Shown: positions 34,098 to 43,630 of the stretch, one piece after another
How the letters are laid out: every line of letters starts with the position of its first letter
How positions within the stretch are numbered: position 1 is the first letter of the stretch
Assembly (NCBI RefSeq): GCF_006440775.1
Contig: NZ_VFTZ01000004.1
Location: 186,001-250,000 of the forward strand
DNA: 64,000 nt
Direction: 5' to 3'
Origin: Mesorhizobium sp. B2-7-2
GTDB taxonomy: Bacteria; Pseudomonadota; Alphaproteobacteria; Rhizobiales; Rhizobiaceae
Notes under the pieces: model-generated
The model's database searches: none
What the model was told of the DNA's origin: nothing
The model's input: only the letters and a program-made list of their open reading frames with translations
Position numbers and translations under genes: made by a program

Positions 34098-35603
34098 TCA
34101 GCCCTTCACTGACGGCAATTCCGACACCAGCCGGAGCGAGGCATTGATGCCTTCCAGCTGGTAGTGCGGACGCAGGTAGAAACGGGCATTGTAGTAACCG
34201 GGCCGGCCCTCGACGCTGTCGACCTGGACCTCGGCCGCAGCGAGCGGGCGCTTGGCGCGCGCCTTGTCGTCGGCGAAGGCTGGATTGGCCAGCACGTACC
34301 GGTTGATCCATTCGGTCAACCAGATCTGCATGTCGGTGCGTTCCTTGAACGAGCCGATCTTGTCGCGCGCGATCGCCTTCAGGTAATGCGCGAAGCGCGA
34401 CACCGGGAAGAGGTAGGGCAGGTTGGCGCTCAGCCGTTCGTTCGACTGGGCGTCGGGGTCGACCAGGCGCCCGGCGCGCGTCTCGTCGTCCTGCAGCGAA
34501 TGAGCGCCGATGAAGGCCGCCAGGTCGGTATTCTTGCGGTGCAGGATCGGCATCAGGCCGAGCTTGGCCAGTTCCGCCTCGCGCCGGTCGTCGATGGCGA
34601 CCTCGGTCGGGCATTTCATTGCGATCGAGCCGTCGTCTGTCGGGAAGGCGTGCACCGGCAGGTTGAGCACCGTGCCGCCGTTCTCGACGCCGCGGATCTG
34701 CGTGCCCCAGCCATAGAGCTTGTGGCTGCGGTTGATGTTGACGCCCATCGGAAAGGCGGCATTCATCCAGACATATTTGTTGTGGTCGCCGCCCACCTCT
34801 TCCTCGAAGGTGAAGCCTTTCACCGGAACGGTTTCGGAGCCGTAGGGCAGGCGTGCCAGCACGCGCGGCATGGTGAGCCCGATATAGCGGGCGTCCTCGC
34901 TCTCGCGCAGCGACTGCCATGAGGCATAGGCCGGGTTGTTCACGATCATCTGCAGGTCTTGCGGGTTCGGCAGTTCCTGCCAGCTGTCCATGCGGAACAG
35001 CCGCGGCGAGGCGGCGGCGATGAACGGCGTGTGCGCGGACGCGCACACGCCGGAGATGTTGCGCAGCAGGCCGACGTCGCGCGGGTGGTTCGAGAACTCG
35101 TAGGCGCCGATGATGCAGCCGATCGGCTCGCCGCCCAGCATCGAATACTCGTCCGTGTAGACTTTCTTGAAGATCGGGCTCTGGTCCCACATCTGGCCTT
35201 CATAATCCTCGAGCGTGTCGGCCAGCTGCTCCTTGGAGATGTTCATCACCCGGATCTTCAGCTTGGTATCGGTCTCGGTGTTGTTGATCAGGTACCAGAG
35301 ACCGCGCCACGTGCCTTCCATCTCGCGCACTTCCGGCGCATGCAGGATCTCGTTGACCTGCGTCGTCAGCATCTTGTCGATGCCGGCGATCAGCGACTTG
35401 ATCGACTTGATCGCATTGGAAGAGATGGTTGTGGTCTCGGAGCGCGACTGTGCGGCCAAAGCCAGGTTGCGCACCAGTTGCTGCAGCTTCTCGCTGTCGT
35501 CCTTCTTGACCTTGAAGTCCTTTTCCAGAAGTCCGCTGAATTCGCCAAGATCTATGGCTTCCGCCTCGGCGGTGGCGGCTGCGGTCTTTTGCTGTTCGGC
35601 CAT
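34098..35603 (-). CDS. tssC: T6SS sheath protein TssC (VipB)
   Basis: A 501-residue large sheath subunit. Characteristic parts are LATQ-like TTQVNEILHAPEVREMEGTW near 85-105, WRGLWYLINNTET, FTFEEEVGGDHNKYVWMNAAF and the C-terminal GRPGYYNARFYLRPHYQLEGI. It forms the contractile sheath with TssB. Only one tssC is present; many rhizobial clusters carry two. An AGGAG Shine-Dalgarno sits at the end of tssB, 3 bp upstream. Confidence 0.97.
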   Translation of the reverse strand: MAEQQKTAAATAEAEAIDLGEFSGLLEKDFKVKKDDSEKLQQLVRNLALAAQSRSETTTISSNAIKSIKSLIAGIDKMLTTQVNEILHAPEVREMEGTWRGLWYLINNTETDTKLKIRVMNISKEQLADTLEDYEGQMWDQSPIFKKVYTDEYSMLGGEPIGCIIGAYEFSNHPRDVGLLRNISGVCASAHTPFIAAASPRLFRMDSWQELPNPQDLQMIVNNPAYASWQSLRESEDARYIGLTMPRVLARLPYGSETVPVKGFTFEEEVGGDHNKYVWMNAAFPMGVNINRSHKLYGWGTQIRGVENGGTVLNLPVHAFPTDDGSIAMKCPTEVAIDDRREAELAKLGLMPILHRKNTDLAAFIGAHSLQDDETRAGRLVDPDAQSNERLSANLPYLFPVSRFAHYLKAIARDKIGSFKERTDMQIWLTEWINRYVLANPAFADDKARAKRPLAAAEVQVDSVEGRPGYYNARFYLRPHYQLEGINASLRLVSELPSVKG

Positions 35604-35606
35604 GAC

Positions 35607-36143
35607 TTACTCCTCGCCCTTGCCGTCATCCATCGCCTGGCTGGCGATCTTGCTCAGCAGCGGCTCGTTGTTCAAAAGCTGCGCGATGCGCTTCTCCGCG
35701 TCGACCCGGCCGTCCATGAAGCCGAGCAGCTCCTCGAGCTGACGGCGCATCTTCAGGATCTCGGCCAGTTGCGGGACTTGCTCGGCGATCTTGTCCGGCG
35801 CGAAATCCCCCATCTTGGAGAAGGTGAGATCGACCATGAGTTCTTCATCCCGCTCCTGGCCCTCGGCCTGCGGCAGGGTGTTCTTCACCCGCGCCTTCAC
35901 GCGCGGCCCCATCGCCTCCATGAATTTCGGGAAGCGATTGGCGTCGGTTTCGACGAAGTTGCGGTCAAGCACCGACTTCGACGCTTCCTTGGTCTGCGAA
36001 GCGCCCGCAAGGTCGGCCATCACGGCCATGACGAACGGCAGTTCGATCGTCGTCGGGCTGCCGTACGTTTCGACGTCGTAGGCGATCTGCACGCGCGGCG
36101 CGCGGTTTCTTTCGATGACCTTCGCTTTGCTCTCTGCTGGCAT
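35607..36143 (-). CDS. tssB: T6SS sheath protein TssB (VipA)
   Basis: A 178-residue small sheath subunit. The conserved N-terminal RNRAPRVQIAYDVETYG, ELPFVMAVMADLAG and DRNFVETDANRFPKFMEAM are visible, with a C-terminal helix (LRQLEEL-like MRRQLEELLGFMDGR) that binds TssC. It lies 6 bp after tssA and 3 bp before tssC. Confidence 0.97.
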   Translation of the reverse strand: MPAESKAKVIERNRAPRVQIAYDVETYGSPTTIELPFVMAVMADLAGASQTKEASKSVLDRNFVETDANRFPKFMEAMGPRVKARVKNTLPQAEGQERDEELMVDLTFSKMGDFAPDKIAEQVPQLAEILKMRRQLEELLGFMDGRVDAEKRIAQLLNNEPLLSKIASQAMDDGKGEE

Positions 36144-36149
36144 GCTTTT

Positions 36150-37325
36150 CTACCTTTCATCCTTCTGGGCCGGCTTCTTGGGATCGGGAACGCCGGCAAG
36201 CAGCCGGAACTCCTTCAGCCCCGACGGGGCGAGATCTTCCATCAGTTCCACGAAATCCATGTGCACCATCCGGCGCACGCGCCGCGCCAGATGCGGAATG
36301 GGGCTGGATGGTTCGGTGCGGTCGTAGAAGGCGACCACGAGGTCGAGGCATTTGACGACCTCGTCACGCGAGTTGATCCGGTCCGGCAGACCGGCGCCCG
36401 CGTCCACAGGGCTTGCCACACTTGCCATCGTCTCGGCTCCATGACCGTTGCGGGCGGGCATTGCTGGTTCCGCCGCCGCCTGCGGAGCGGCCTTCGCGGC
36501 GCCATTCGCCGTGGCGCCGGCACCGGAATTCCGCTCCAGCGTCGTCAGCAAACGCTGCAGGAACTTCTTCAATTCCGGGACCGTGGCGCCATGGCCGTCG
36601 ATGCGGGCATTGAGCGCGGCGTCCACCGCGTCGAGGGCGGCGATCGCGGCCCGCGCGTCGGCGAGCAGCGACGTCATCACATCCGCTGCTTGATCGATTT
36701 GCGCCGCGCATCCGGTCCGCACGCGGTTCAACAGCTGATTGTGGGCGCTCGTCAGCGCCGCCTTTTCGGCGGTCCCAAGGCCGGAGGCTGCTTCCTGGAG
36801 CATGACGCGTTCGTCGAGCGCAGCCTGTTCGAGGTCCCGGCCGCTGATCGGTCCGATCGCGCGCGGGGAGAAGAAGGCCATCTGCCTGAGGTTCGCCAGC
36901 AAGCCTTCCTGGCCGTTCTGCAGATCGAGCAGCGCGTTGATGCGCCGCAAGGCAGCATCGCGCGGCGGCGCGTTCGCCCGTAATGCCGGATGCATCGTGT
37001 CCCAATGCTGGTCGAACGTCTTGGCGATCAACGTCAGGCCCTGGGCGAGGCCGGCCAGCCCTTCCTCGTTGGCCAAGGCCCGCGTGACGATAACCAGCAG
37101 GCGCAGGTCCCGGCCGCGGGCGCGCAACTCTTCGGCCCTTTCGAGCACCGCCGCCCAGTCGACCGGACTGGATTGCGAAGTGGGCTTGCTGTTGCCGTCA
37201 TGGACAACTTTGAGCTGAGGCTCGGCCAGGCGCTCCAGCTCATGAAAGGCCGGGTCGTTGCGCAAGTCCTCTCCCGACGGATTCTCACCGTTCAGAGGAT
37301 TCAGCCAGAGTGCGAGATCAATCAC
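36150..37325 (-). CDS. tssA: T6SS assembly protein TssA
   Basis: A 391-residue TssA. The N-terminal ImpA domain is clear (LNPLNGENPSGEDLRNDPAF, DLRLLVIVTRALANEEG, FDQHWDTMHPAL). A variable Ala-rich middle follows, then a C-terminal region with INSRDEVVKCLDLVVAFYDRTEPSSPIPHLARR, the extension typical of tip-organising TssA proteins. The start codon is GTG. It is the first gene of the long leftward operon, divergent from clpV. TssA primes tube-sheath polymerisation. Confidence 0.93.
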   Translation of the reverse strand: MIDLALWLNPLNGENPSGEDLRNDPAFHELERLAEPQLKVVHDGNSKPTSQSSPVDWAAVLERAEELRARGRDLRLLVIVTRALANEEGLAGLAQGLTLIAKTFDQHWDTMHPALRANAPPRDAALRRINALLDLQNGQEGLLANLRQMAFFSPRAIGPISGRDLEQAALDERVMLQEAASGLGTAEKAALTSAHNQLLNRVRTGCAAQIDQAADVMTSLLADARAAIAALDAVDAALNARIDGHGATVPELKKFLQRLLTTLERNSGAGATANGAAKAAPQAAAEPAMPARNGHGAETMASVASPVDAGAGLPDRINSRDEVVKCLDLVVAFYDRTEPSSPIPHLARRVRRMVHMDFVELMEDLAPSGLKEFRLLAGVPDPKKPAQKDER

Positions 37326-37660
37326 ACCAACCCCCAGCCAGCGGCCCTGAGACCCCTATGTGACGTAACGTTATCACCGGCCTCATGCGACGACAATTGA
37401 GCAACTGCGCAAAAACTAACGGAAGCTAAACGCCACCGTTTTTTCTTCGGCCAAACCCATTGCGCGATTGCCGGACCCGGTATGTGAAATGGCTCGCATA
37501 GCCTGGAGAGCAATCGTGTTTGTTGGCCACGAGTTTGCAAGGCTTGTGTAACCGGGCGGTGCCGCCCGGATGGATTCAAAAAACCTTATCCGGCATGCGG
37601 CTTTGTCAAGCAGCCGCTTATATGGCAGGGTACGGTCGGCAGGTTGCGGGAGCAGGTTCG
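37326..37660. other. Divergent promoter gap between tssA and clpV
   Basis: This 335-bp non-coding gap separates the two main T6SS transcripts. It is richer in A/T runs than its surroundings (for example around 37408-37446). On the plus strand it contains a sigma-54-like element (separate entry). For the tssA direction no clear -24/-12 or -35/-10 set is visible. The open frame that extends from clpV back to 37520 has no Shine-Dalgarno and is not taken as coding. Confidence 0.5.
37523..37539 (+). promoter_or_regulatory. Sigma-54 (-24/-12)-like promoter of clpV
   Basis: TTGGCCACGAGTTTGCA fits the sigma-54 pattern TTGGCACGNNNNTTGCA. The invariant GG (37525-37526) and GC (37537-37538) are exactly ten bases apart, with TTGGC and TTGCA on either side. 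Transcription would start near 37550, about 110 bp before the clpV ATG. RpoN control of T6SS genes is known in several proteobacteria. No enhancer-binding-protein gene is seen in the window. Confidence 0.5.
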
Positions 37661-40483
37661 ATGGAACAGCGCCGGTCATCGCAGAGCTTCAAGCGTAAGG
37701 AACTGGTCGCCAAGCTGAACGCCACCGGGGTGCGCGCCTTCAAGGCCGCGGCCGACACGGCCAAGCTGCGCGGCAATCCTTATGTCGAGCTTGTCCATTT
37801 CATCCAGCAACTGGTGCTGTCGGAGCGCTCGGATGTACAGATGATCGTCGCCGACGCCGGACTCGATGCCAGCCGGCTGACGGCCGACATGACCCGTGCC
37901 ATCGACAAGCTGCCCTACGGCGCCACCTCGGTGGAGGAATTTTCCGACCACATCTTCCACGCCATCCAGGAAGGATGGAATCTTGCGACGCTGGAGTTCG
38001 GCGTCGAGGAAGTGCGCAGCGCCCATATCCTGCTTGCCTGCCTGAAGACGCCGGTGCTGGAGGGCCTGGTCTCCAAGATCAGCGCCGAATTCGACAAGAT
38101 CGACGCCGATGGGGTCATCTCCCGCTTCGCCGATGTCACCGAAGGCTCGCTCGAGGCCGGCTCACCGCCCGCCGAGCGCGCTGCCGAGACACCGATGAAG
38201 CGCGGTCCGGGCGGAGATTCGGCGCTGGCGAAATACGCCACCGACCTCACCCAGCGCGCCCGCGACGGCAAGATCGACCCTGTCGTCGGCCGCGACCCGG
38301 AAATCAGGCAGATCGTCGATATCCTGATGCGCCGTCGGCAAAACAACCCGATCCTGACTGGCGAGGCCGGCGTCGGCAAGACCGCGGTCGTCGAGGGTTT
38401 TGCGCTGCGCATCGCCCAGGGCGACGTGCCGCCGACACTGCAGAATGTCAGCGTGCGCATGCTCGATGTCGGGCTGATGCAGGCCGGCGCCAGCGTCAAG
38501 GGCGAATTCGAGAAGCGGCTGAAGGCGGTCATCGACGAGGTCCAGGCCTCAGAGGTGCCGATCATCCTGTTCATCGACGAGGCGCATACGCTGATCGGCG
38601 CTGGCGGCGCGGCCGGGACCGGCGATGCCGCCAATCTCTTGAAACCGGCATTGGCGCGCGGCGAGCTTCGCACCATCGCGGCCACGACCTGGGCTGAGTA
38701 CAAGCAGCATATCGAGAAGGACCCGGCGCTCACCCGCCGTTTCCAGGTGGTCAAGATCGACGAGCCGTCGGAAGCGGTGGCCGTGCTGATGCTGCGCGGC
38801 GTCGCCGGCGTGCTGGAGCAGCACCACAAGGTGCAGATCCTGGACGAGGCGATCGAGGCGGCGGTCTCGCTGTCGCACCGCTACATCCCGGCTAGGCAAT
38901 TGCCGGACAAGGCGGTCAGCCTGCTCGATACCGCCTGCGCGCGCGTCGCGGTTTCGCAGCATGCGACGCCGGCCGAGGTCGAGGACATCCTGCGCCGCCG
39001 CCAGGCGCTGGAGGTCGAGAGCGGCATCATCGGCCGCGAGGCCGCGATCGGCATCGACGTCGCCGACCGGCAGGCCCGTGTCGACGCCGGGCTGGCGGAA
39101 ACCGCGACCGCTTTGGCCGCTGCCCAGGCGCGCTGGGACCGGGAAAAGGCCTTGGTGGCCGAGATACTCGACCTGCGCGCAAAATTGCGCGGCGAGGGCG
39201 TGCCGCTCGATGCGGCGCCGGACGAAGGGGCCGCTGCGGAGGCAGAGAGCGCGGAGGGCGCGGCGAAGGCGCCAGAGCAAAGGGCTCCCGAGAGCAAGAT
39301 TGGCGACGGCAAGGCTGCCGAGACCAAGAAGGCCGAGGCCACGAACGCCAAGGCTGCGAAGGCCGAAGCAGTGTCCGCCGAGCCGGCGGACGAAGCCGCT
39401 GCCAACCTGGCGCGGCTGCGCGAACTGATGGCCGAGCTTGCCGCGGCGCAGGGGGAGACACCGCTCATCCTGCCCTCGGTCGACCGCAATGCGGTCGCCG
39501 CCGTGGTACAGGACTGGACCGGCATCCCGACCGGACGCATGCTGTCCAGCCAGACAGAAAAGGCGCTCAGGCTCGCCGCGACCCTGTCCGAGCGCGTGGT
39601 CGGTCAGGATCACGCCATGGAGATGATCGCCAGGCGTGTGCAGACCAGCCGCGCCGGGCTCGGCGCGCCGGAAAAACCGGTCGGCGTGTTCCTGCTTTGC
39701 GGCCCCTCCGGCGTCGGCAAGACCGAGACCGCGCTGGCGCTTGCCGAGACGCTCTATGGCGGCGAACAGAACCTGATCTCGATCAACATGTCGGAGTTCC
39801 AGGAAGCGCATACGGTCTCGACGCTCAAGGGCGCGCCGCCCGGCTATGTCGGCTACGGCAAGGGCGGCATCCTGACCGAGGCGGTGCGCAGGAAACCCTA
39901 TTCGGTGATCCTGCTCGACGAGGTCGAGAAGGCGCATCCCGACGTGCACGAGATATTCTTCCAGGTCTTCGACAAGGGCATGATGGACGACAGCGAAGGC
40001 CGCCGCATCGACTTCAAGAACACGCTGATCCTGCTCACCTCGAATGTCGGATCCGACGTCATCATGGATCGCACGAAGAACGGCACGGTGCGCACCGGCA
40101 TCGACGATCTCGACACCGCGCTGCGCGCCCCGCTGCTGAAGGTCTTCCCGGCCGCCTTCCTCGGCCGCGTCGTCACGATACCCTATTACCCGTTGTCGGA
40201 TTCCATGATCGAGGCGATCGCCCGGCATCAGTTCGGCAAGATCGCCAAGCGCCTCAAGGACACCAATGACGCCGAGCTGGTGATCGGCGATGGCGTCATG
40301 GACCTGGTCAAGGCGCGCTGCACGGAGATCGAGTCCGGCGGCCGCATGATCGACGCCATCCTCACCAACACGCTGCTGCCGGAACTCAGCCGCGGCGTGC
40401 TCAACCGCTCGCTCGAGGGCAAGAAGATGGCGAAAGTCATCGTCGGCGCGTCGGCGGAAGGATTTACCTACTCGTTCGAATAG
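37661..40483 (+). CDS. clpV: T6SS sheath-recycling ATPase ClpV (TssH)
   Basis: A 940-residue AAA+ disaggregase. The N-domain (about 1-160) is followed by AAA module 1 with Walker A GEAGVGKT (234-241) and Walker B ILFIDEAHT. A middle region follows, then AAA module 2 with Walker A GPSGVGKT (681-688), Walker B VILLDEVEK and a ClpB-type C-domain. Between the modules, at about residues 520-582, is a low-complexity Ala/Glu/Lys-rich insertion. The ATG at 37661 has a GGGAG Shine-Dalgarno and begins with basic residues (EQRRSSQSFKRKEL); an upstream in-frame extension is not supported. ClpV unfolds contracted TssB/TssC sheath for reuse. Confidence 0.95.
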   Translation: MEQRRSSQSFKRKELVAKLNATGVRAFKAAADTAKLRGNPYVELVHFIQQLVLSERSDVQMIVADAGLDASRLTADMTRAIDKLPYGATSVEEFSDHIFHAIQEGWNLATLEFGVEEVRSAHILLACLKTPVLEGLVSKISAEFDKIDADGVISRFADVTEGSLEAGSPPAERAAETPMKRGPGGDSALAKYATDLTQRARDGKIDPVVGRDPEIRQIVDILMRRRQNNPILTGEAGVGKTAVVEGFALRIAQGDVPPTLQNVSVRMLDVGLMQAGASVKGEFEKRLKAVIDEVQASEVPIILFIDEAHTLIGAGGAAGTGDAANLLKPALARGELRTIAATTWAEYKQHIEKDPALTRRFQVVKIDEPSEAVAVLMLRGVAGVLEQHHKVQILDEAIEAAVSLSHRYIPARQLPDKAVSLLDTACARVAVSQHATPAEVEDILRRRQALEVESGIIGREAAIGIDVADRQARVDAGLAETATALAAAQARWDREKALVAEILDLRAKLRGEGVPLDAAPDEGAAAEAESAEGAAKAPEQRAPESKIGDGKAAETKKAEATNAKAAKAEAVSAEPADEAAANLARLRELMAELAAAQGETPLILPSVDRNAVAAVVQDWTGIPTGRMLSSQTEKALRLAATLSERVVGQDHAMEMIARRVQTSRAGLGAPEKPVGVFLLCGPSGVGKTETALALAETLYGGEQNLISINMSEFQEAHTVSTLKGAPPGYVGYGKGGILTEAVRRKPYSVILLDEVEKAHPDVHEIFFQVFDKGMMDDSEGRRIDFKNTLILLTSNVGSDVIMDRTKNGTVRTGIDDLDTALRAPLLKVFPAAFLGRVVTIPYYPLSDSMIEAIARHQFGKIAKRLKDTNDAELVIGDGVMDLVKARCTEIESGGRMIDAILTNTLLPELSRGVLNRSLEGKKMAKVIVGASAEGFTYSFE

Positions 40484-40565
40484 GCCTTCATGGCGAGGGA
40501 AGCCGCCGTTGCGTGACCGGATGGTCGATGCCTCGCGCCGCCGGGCTGGGAGCCTGCTTGCCAAC

Positions 40566-41303
40566 TTAAAGGCGTCTTGTTCTGCGCCACTCCTCATACT
40601 CTGCGCGGGCATCGTCGTGCAGCGGATAGTAGCGTTGCAAGGGAGCGCCCTGCATCAGCTTCTCCCGTGAAAACTCTTCCCAATCGTGATGCTTCTGGGC
40701 CTCTTCGATGACCTTGGCGGCCATTGCGACGGGAACCACGACCGCGCCGTCATCGTCGGCGACGATGATGTCGCCGGGGATCACCGTGACGCCGCCGCAG
40801 GCAATCGGAACATTGACCGCGTTGGGATAGATGCTGGTCTGCACGTGATAGTTTGGCGTCCAGCCGCGCAGCCATAGCGGCAGATCGAGCTTTTCGACAT
40901 TGGGCCGATCGCGCATGCATCCATCGATGACGATGCCCGCGCCGCCTCTGCCCTTGAAATAGGTGGACATCATATCGCCGAAGACGCCCGAGCTCATGTC
41001 GCCGCGGGCGTCGACCACGACCACGTCGCCTTCCTGCGCATGGTAGAGCACATGCCGGTGCAGTTGCGTCTCGGGATCGGTATATTCTCCCTCGTCGAAC
41101 AGGTCCGGCCGTTGCGGCAGGAATTGCAGCGTCAGCGCCGGCCCGACGATCGACTTGCCATGGTTCTGTGCCACCGGGCCGACCATGTGCGGACTGCGGA
41201 AGCCCATATGGCCGAGCGTGCCGGCAACCGTCGCGGCGCCGATCTCTTTCAGCGCGTCGATCAGGTCCTTGGGCGGACGCGTGATGTCGGGAATATGCGT
41301 CAT
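40566..41303 (-). CDS. RraA-like family protein (aldolase/dimethylmenaquinone methyltransferase-like fold)
   Basis: A 245-residue member of the RraA/HMG aldolase superfamily. Conserved parts are IGAATVAGTLGHMG, GPALTLQF, GDVVVVDARGDMSSGVFGDMMS, the substrate-site IDGCMRD and the terminal GDIIVADDDGAVVVP. Related proteins cleave 4-hydroxy-4-methyl-2-oxoglutarate-type keto acids; others merely bind RNase E. In this sugar-acid locus an aldolase or keto-acid role fits better. It is 24 bp downstream of an enolase-superfamily gene, at the end of the leftward catabolic operon and convergent with clpV across an 82-bp gap that shows no clear terminator. Confidence 0.8.
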   Translation of the reverse strand: MTHIPDITRPPKDLIDALKEIGAATVAGTLGHMGFRSPHMVGPVAQNHGKSIVGPALTLQFLPQRPDLFDEGEYTDPETQLHRHVLYHAQEGDVVVVDARGDMSSGVFGDMMSTYFKGRGGAGIVIDGCMRDRPNVEKLDLPLWLRGWTPNYHVQTSIYPNAVNVPIACGGVTVIPGDIIVADDDGAVVVPVAMAAKVIEEAQKHHDWEEFSREKLMQGAPLQRYYPLHDDARAEYEEWRRTRRL

Positions 41304-41327
41304 TGTCGAACTCCGGATGAGTTGGAA

Positions 41328-42491
41328 CTACCAGTTGGTGACGGAACCGTCGCGGCGTCTGAGATGCGGCGCTTCCCAGAAGCGGAAACTCTGCGCCTTG
41401 ATCGCCTCCTCGTTGACCTCGACGCCGAGCCCCGGCAATTCGCCGACCGGATAATCGGTCCCGTCGAGCCGTGGTTGCACTGGGAAGAAGTCGGAATTGT
41501 CGAAGCCCAGCTTCCTTTCGGGCGCCCTGGTCTCGAGCCAGGCGAAGTTGGGCACGGCGGCGGCCAGATGCACGGTCGCGGCGGTGCACACCGGACCGAG
41601 CGGGTTGTGCGGCATCAGGTCCACATAATGCGCCTCGCTCCAGCCCGCGACCTTCATCGCCTCGGTGAGCCCGCCGACATTGCAGACATCGAGCCGGTTG
41701 AACTGATGAATGCCGCGCTCGATATAGGGCAGGAACTGCCACTTGCTGGCAAATTCCTCGCCGATGGCAAAGGGGATGTCGGTCATCCTGCGCAGGGACT
41801 CGTAGGCCTCCGGCGTCTCGTCGCGTATCGGCTCCTCGAGGAAATCGAGCACGCCGCGGCCGAGTTTGTTGCAGAAGCTCGCGGCCTCCGCCACCGACAG
41901 CCGATGATGATAGTCGATGCCGAGCACCACGTCCTCGCCCAGCGCCTCGCGCGCCTTGTTCAGCATGCTCGCCGTGGCGCCTATCGACTCGCGCGGCTCG
42001 AAGATGTCCTTGCTGTTTTGGCCGGAGGGAAAGAAGCGGATCGCCTGCCATCCCTGCGCGCGCAACTCATGGGCGCGTTCGATGGCAGCATCGCCCGCGG
42101 CTTCGTCTCCGGTCGAGGCGAAGGTGGGGATGCGTTCCCGCTGCTTGCCGCCGAGCAGTTCGTAGACCGGCACTCCCAGCGCCTTGCCCTTGATATCATG
42201 AAGGGCGATGTCGATGGCGGAAATCGCCGCCTGCAGAACCCGCCCACCCTCGAAATACTGGCTGCGATAAAGCTCCTGCCAGATCCGGCCGATCTGCATG
42301 GCGTCGCGGCCGACGAGGAACTCGCGATAATGCTCGACGGCGCCGGCCACGGCCTTCTCGCGGCCGCTCAGTCCGCTCTCGCCCCAGCCGAAGATGCCCT
42401 GGTCGGTCTCGACCTTGACAAGCATCTGGTTGCGCGTTCCCACCCACACTGGGTAGGGCTTGATCGCGGTGATCTTAAGTTTCGTCGTCAT
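41328..42491 (-). CDS. Enolase-superfamily enzyme, galactonate-dehydratase-like (1 of 4)
   Basis: A 387-residue mandelate racemase/muconate lactonising protein. It has the N-terminal capping domain (FGWGESGLSG, IDIALHDIKGK) and a TIM barrel with metal-ligand candidates Asp193 (GIDYHH), Glu219/220 (FLEEP) and Glu245 (GEE). The C-terminal His motif is PHNPLGP (about 295), as in D-galactonate dehydratases. The second-strand Lys motif reads AIRFFPSG, so the usual KxK is altered and the general base may be a His. I chose the ATG at 42491; an in-frame TTG at 42524 would overlap the ABC ATPase gene. Substrate unknown, most likely a sugar acid. Confidence 0.85.
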   Translation of the reverse strand: MTTKLKITAIKPYPVWVGTRNQMLVKVETDQGIFGWGESGLSGREKAVAGAVEHYREFLVGRDAMQIGRIWQELYRSQYFEGGRVLQAAISAIDIALHDIKGKALGVPVYELLGGKQRERIPTFASTGDEAAGDAAIERAHELRAQGWQAIRFFPSGQNSKDIFEPRESIGATASMLNKAREALGEDVVLGIDYHHRLSVAEAASFCNKLGRGVLDFLEEPIRDETPEAYESLRRMTDIPFAIGEEFASKWQFLPYIERGIHQFNRLDVCNVGGLTEAMKVAGWSEAHYVDLMPHNPLGPVCTAATVHLAAAVPNFAWLETRAPERKLGFDNSDFFPVQPRLDGTDYPVGELPGLGVEVNEEAIKAQSFRFWEAPHLRRRDGSVTNW

Positions 42492-42520
42492 TCGCGCCAC
42501 GTCCACACGCATCCACCGCG

Positions 42521-43618
42521 TCAATCGGCCCTGAGGGCCATTTCGGTTTCGCTGTCGAACAGATGCATCCGCTCCTGGTCGAACTCGAGCCAGATCCGCT
42601 CGTCGGGCGCGACGGCAATGCTCGGCGGCACGCTGACATTGACGATGGCGCCGGACAGGAACGCCTGAACGAAAGTCACGTCTCCGGTCGGTTCCACCGT
42701 ATAGGTCTTGGCCGGAATGCTGCCCGGCACCGCACTCTTGTGCAGCTTGATCGTCGAATGTCGCGCGCCGAGCACGACTTTCCGGGTCGTTGCTGTCGCG
42801 ACCTTCCGCGCATTGGGCGGCGACAGCTCAAGGCTCCAGCCCTCCGCGCTGGTCAACACCGTGCCGCCGTTCGCCGTCGATGCCTCGAGCGGAATAAGGC
42901 TCATCGCCGGGCTGCCCACGAAGCTCGCGACGAACATGTTCACGGGATGGGCGAAAACCTGCGCCGGCGAATCATATTGCTGCAGATAGCCGCCGTTCAT
43001 CACCGCCATCCTGTCCGCCATAGTCACGGCCTCGAGCTGGTCGTGCGTCACATAGATGATCGTCGCCTTCAGGTCCTGATGGAACCGCTTTATCTCGGAC
43101 CGCATCTGAACGCGCAGTTTTGCGTCGAGATTGGAGAGAGGTTCGTCCATCAGGAACACCGCGGGATCTCGAACGAGGGCACGGCCCAAGGCCACGCGCT
43201 GCTGCTGACCACCCGAAAGTTCGCGCGGCTTGCGATCGAGCAACTGCGTCATATCGAGCACGCGCGCCGCTTCCCTGACCTTCTTGTCGATCTCGTCCTT
43301 GGGCAGCCTGCGCATCTGCAGCGGGAAGGCCAGGTTCTTGTAGACCGATTTCTGCGGGTAGAGCGCATAGTTCTGGAACACCATCGCGATGTCCCGGTCC
43401 TTGGGATCTAGGTGGTTGACCACGCGGTCCCCGATGACGATGTCGCCCGATGTTACCGAGGTCAGACCCGCGACGAGATTGAGCGTGGTTGTCTTGCCGC
43501 AGCCCGAAGGGCCGACGAGAGCGACGAACTCGCCGTCGTTGACCGTCAGCGAGACGTCGTTGACAGCTTTGAAGCCGCCATAGGTCTTGACGAGATCTTT
43601 GAGGACCACGTGGGCCAT
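42521..43618 (-). CDS. Carbohydrate ABC transporter ATP-binding protein (MalK/UgpC type)
   Basis: A 365-residue ATPase with Walker A GPSGCGKTT (about 36-44), the Q-loop MVFQNYALYP, the signature LSGGQQQR, Walker B VFLMDEPLSNLDAKLR, the switch His in THDQ and a C-terminal TOBE-like regulatory domain (LGARHSTI, EFDQERMHLFD). It energises the sugar importer formed with the next three genes upstream. It lies 12 bp after the second permease gene. Confidence 0.93.
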   Translation of the reverse strand: MAHVVLKDLVKTYGGFKAVNDVSLTVNDGEFVALVGPSGCGKTTTLNLVAGLTSVTSGDIVIGDRVVNHLDPKDRDIAMVFQNYALYPQKSVYKNLAFPLQMRRLPKDEIDKKVREAARVLDMTQLLDRKPRELSGGQQQRVALGRALVRDPAVFLMDEPLSNLDAKLRVQMRSEIKRFHQDLKATIIYVTHDQLEAVTMADRMAVMNGGYLQQYDSPAQVFAHPVNMFVASFVGSPAMSLIPLEASTANGGTVLTSAEGWSLELSPPNARKVATATTRKVVLGARHSTIKLHKSAVPGSIPAKTYTVEPTGDVTFVQAFLSGAIVNVSVPPSIAVAPDERIWLEFDQERMHLFDSETEMALRAD

Positions 43619-43630
43619 CGGCAGCGACTC

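Noticed and set aside
37520..37660. N-terminal extension of ClpV by 47 residues
   Set aside because: It would begin before the predicted sigma-54 -12 element, lacks a ribosome-binding site and does not resemble ClpV N-termini.
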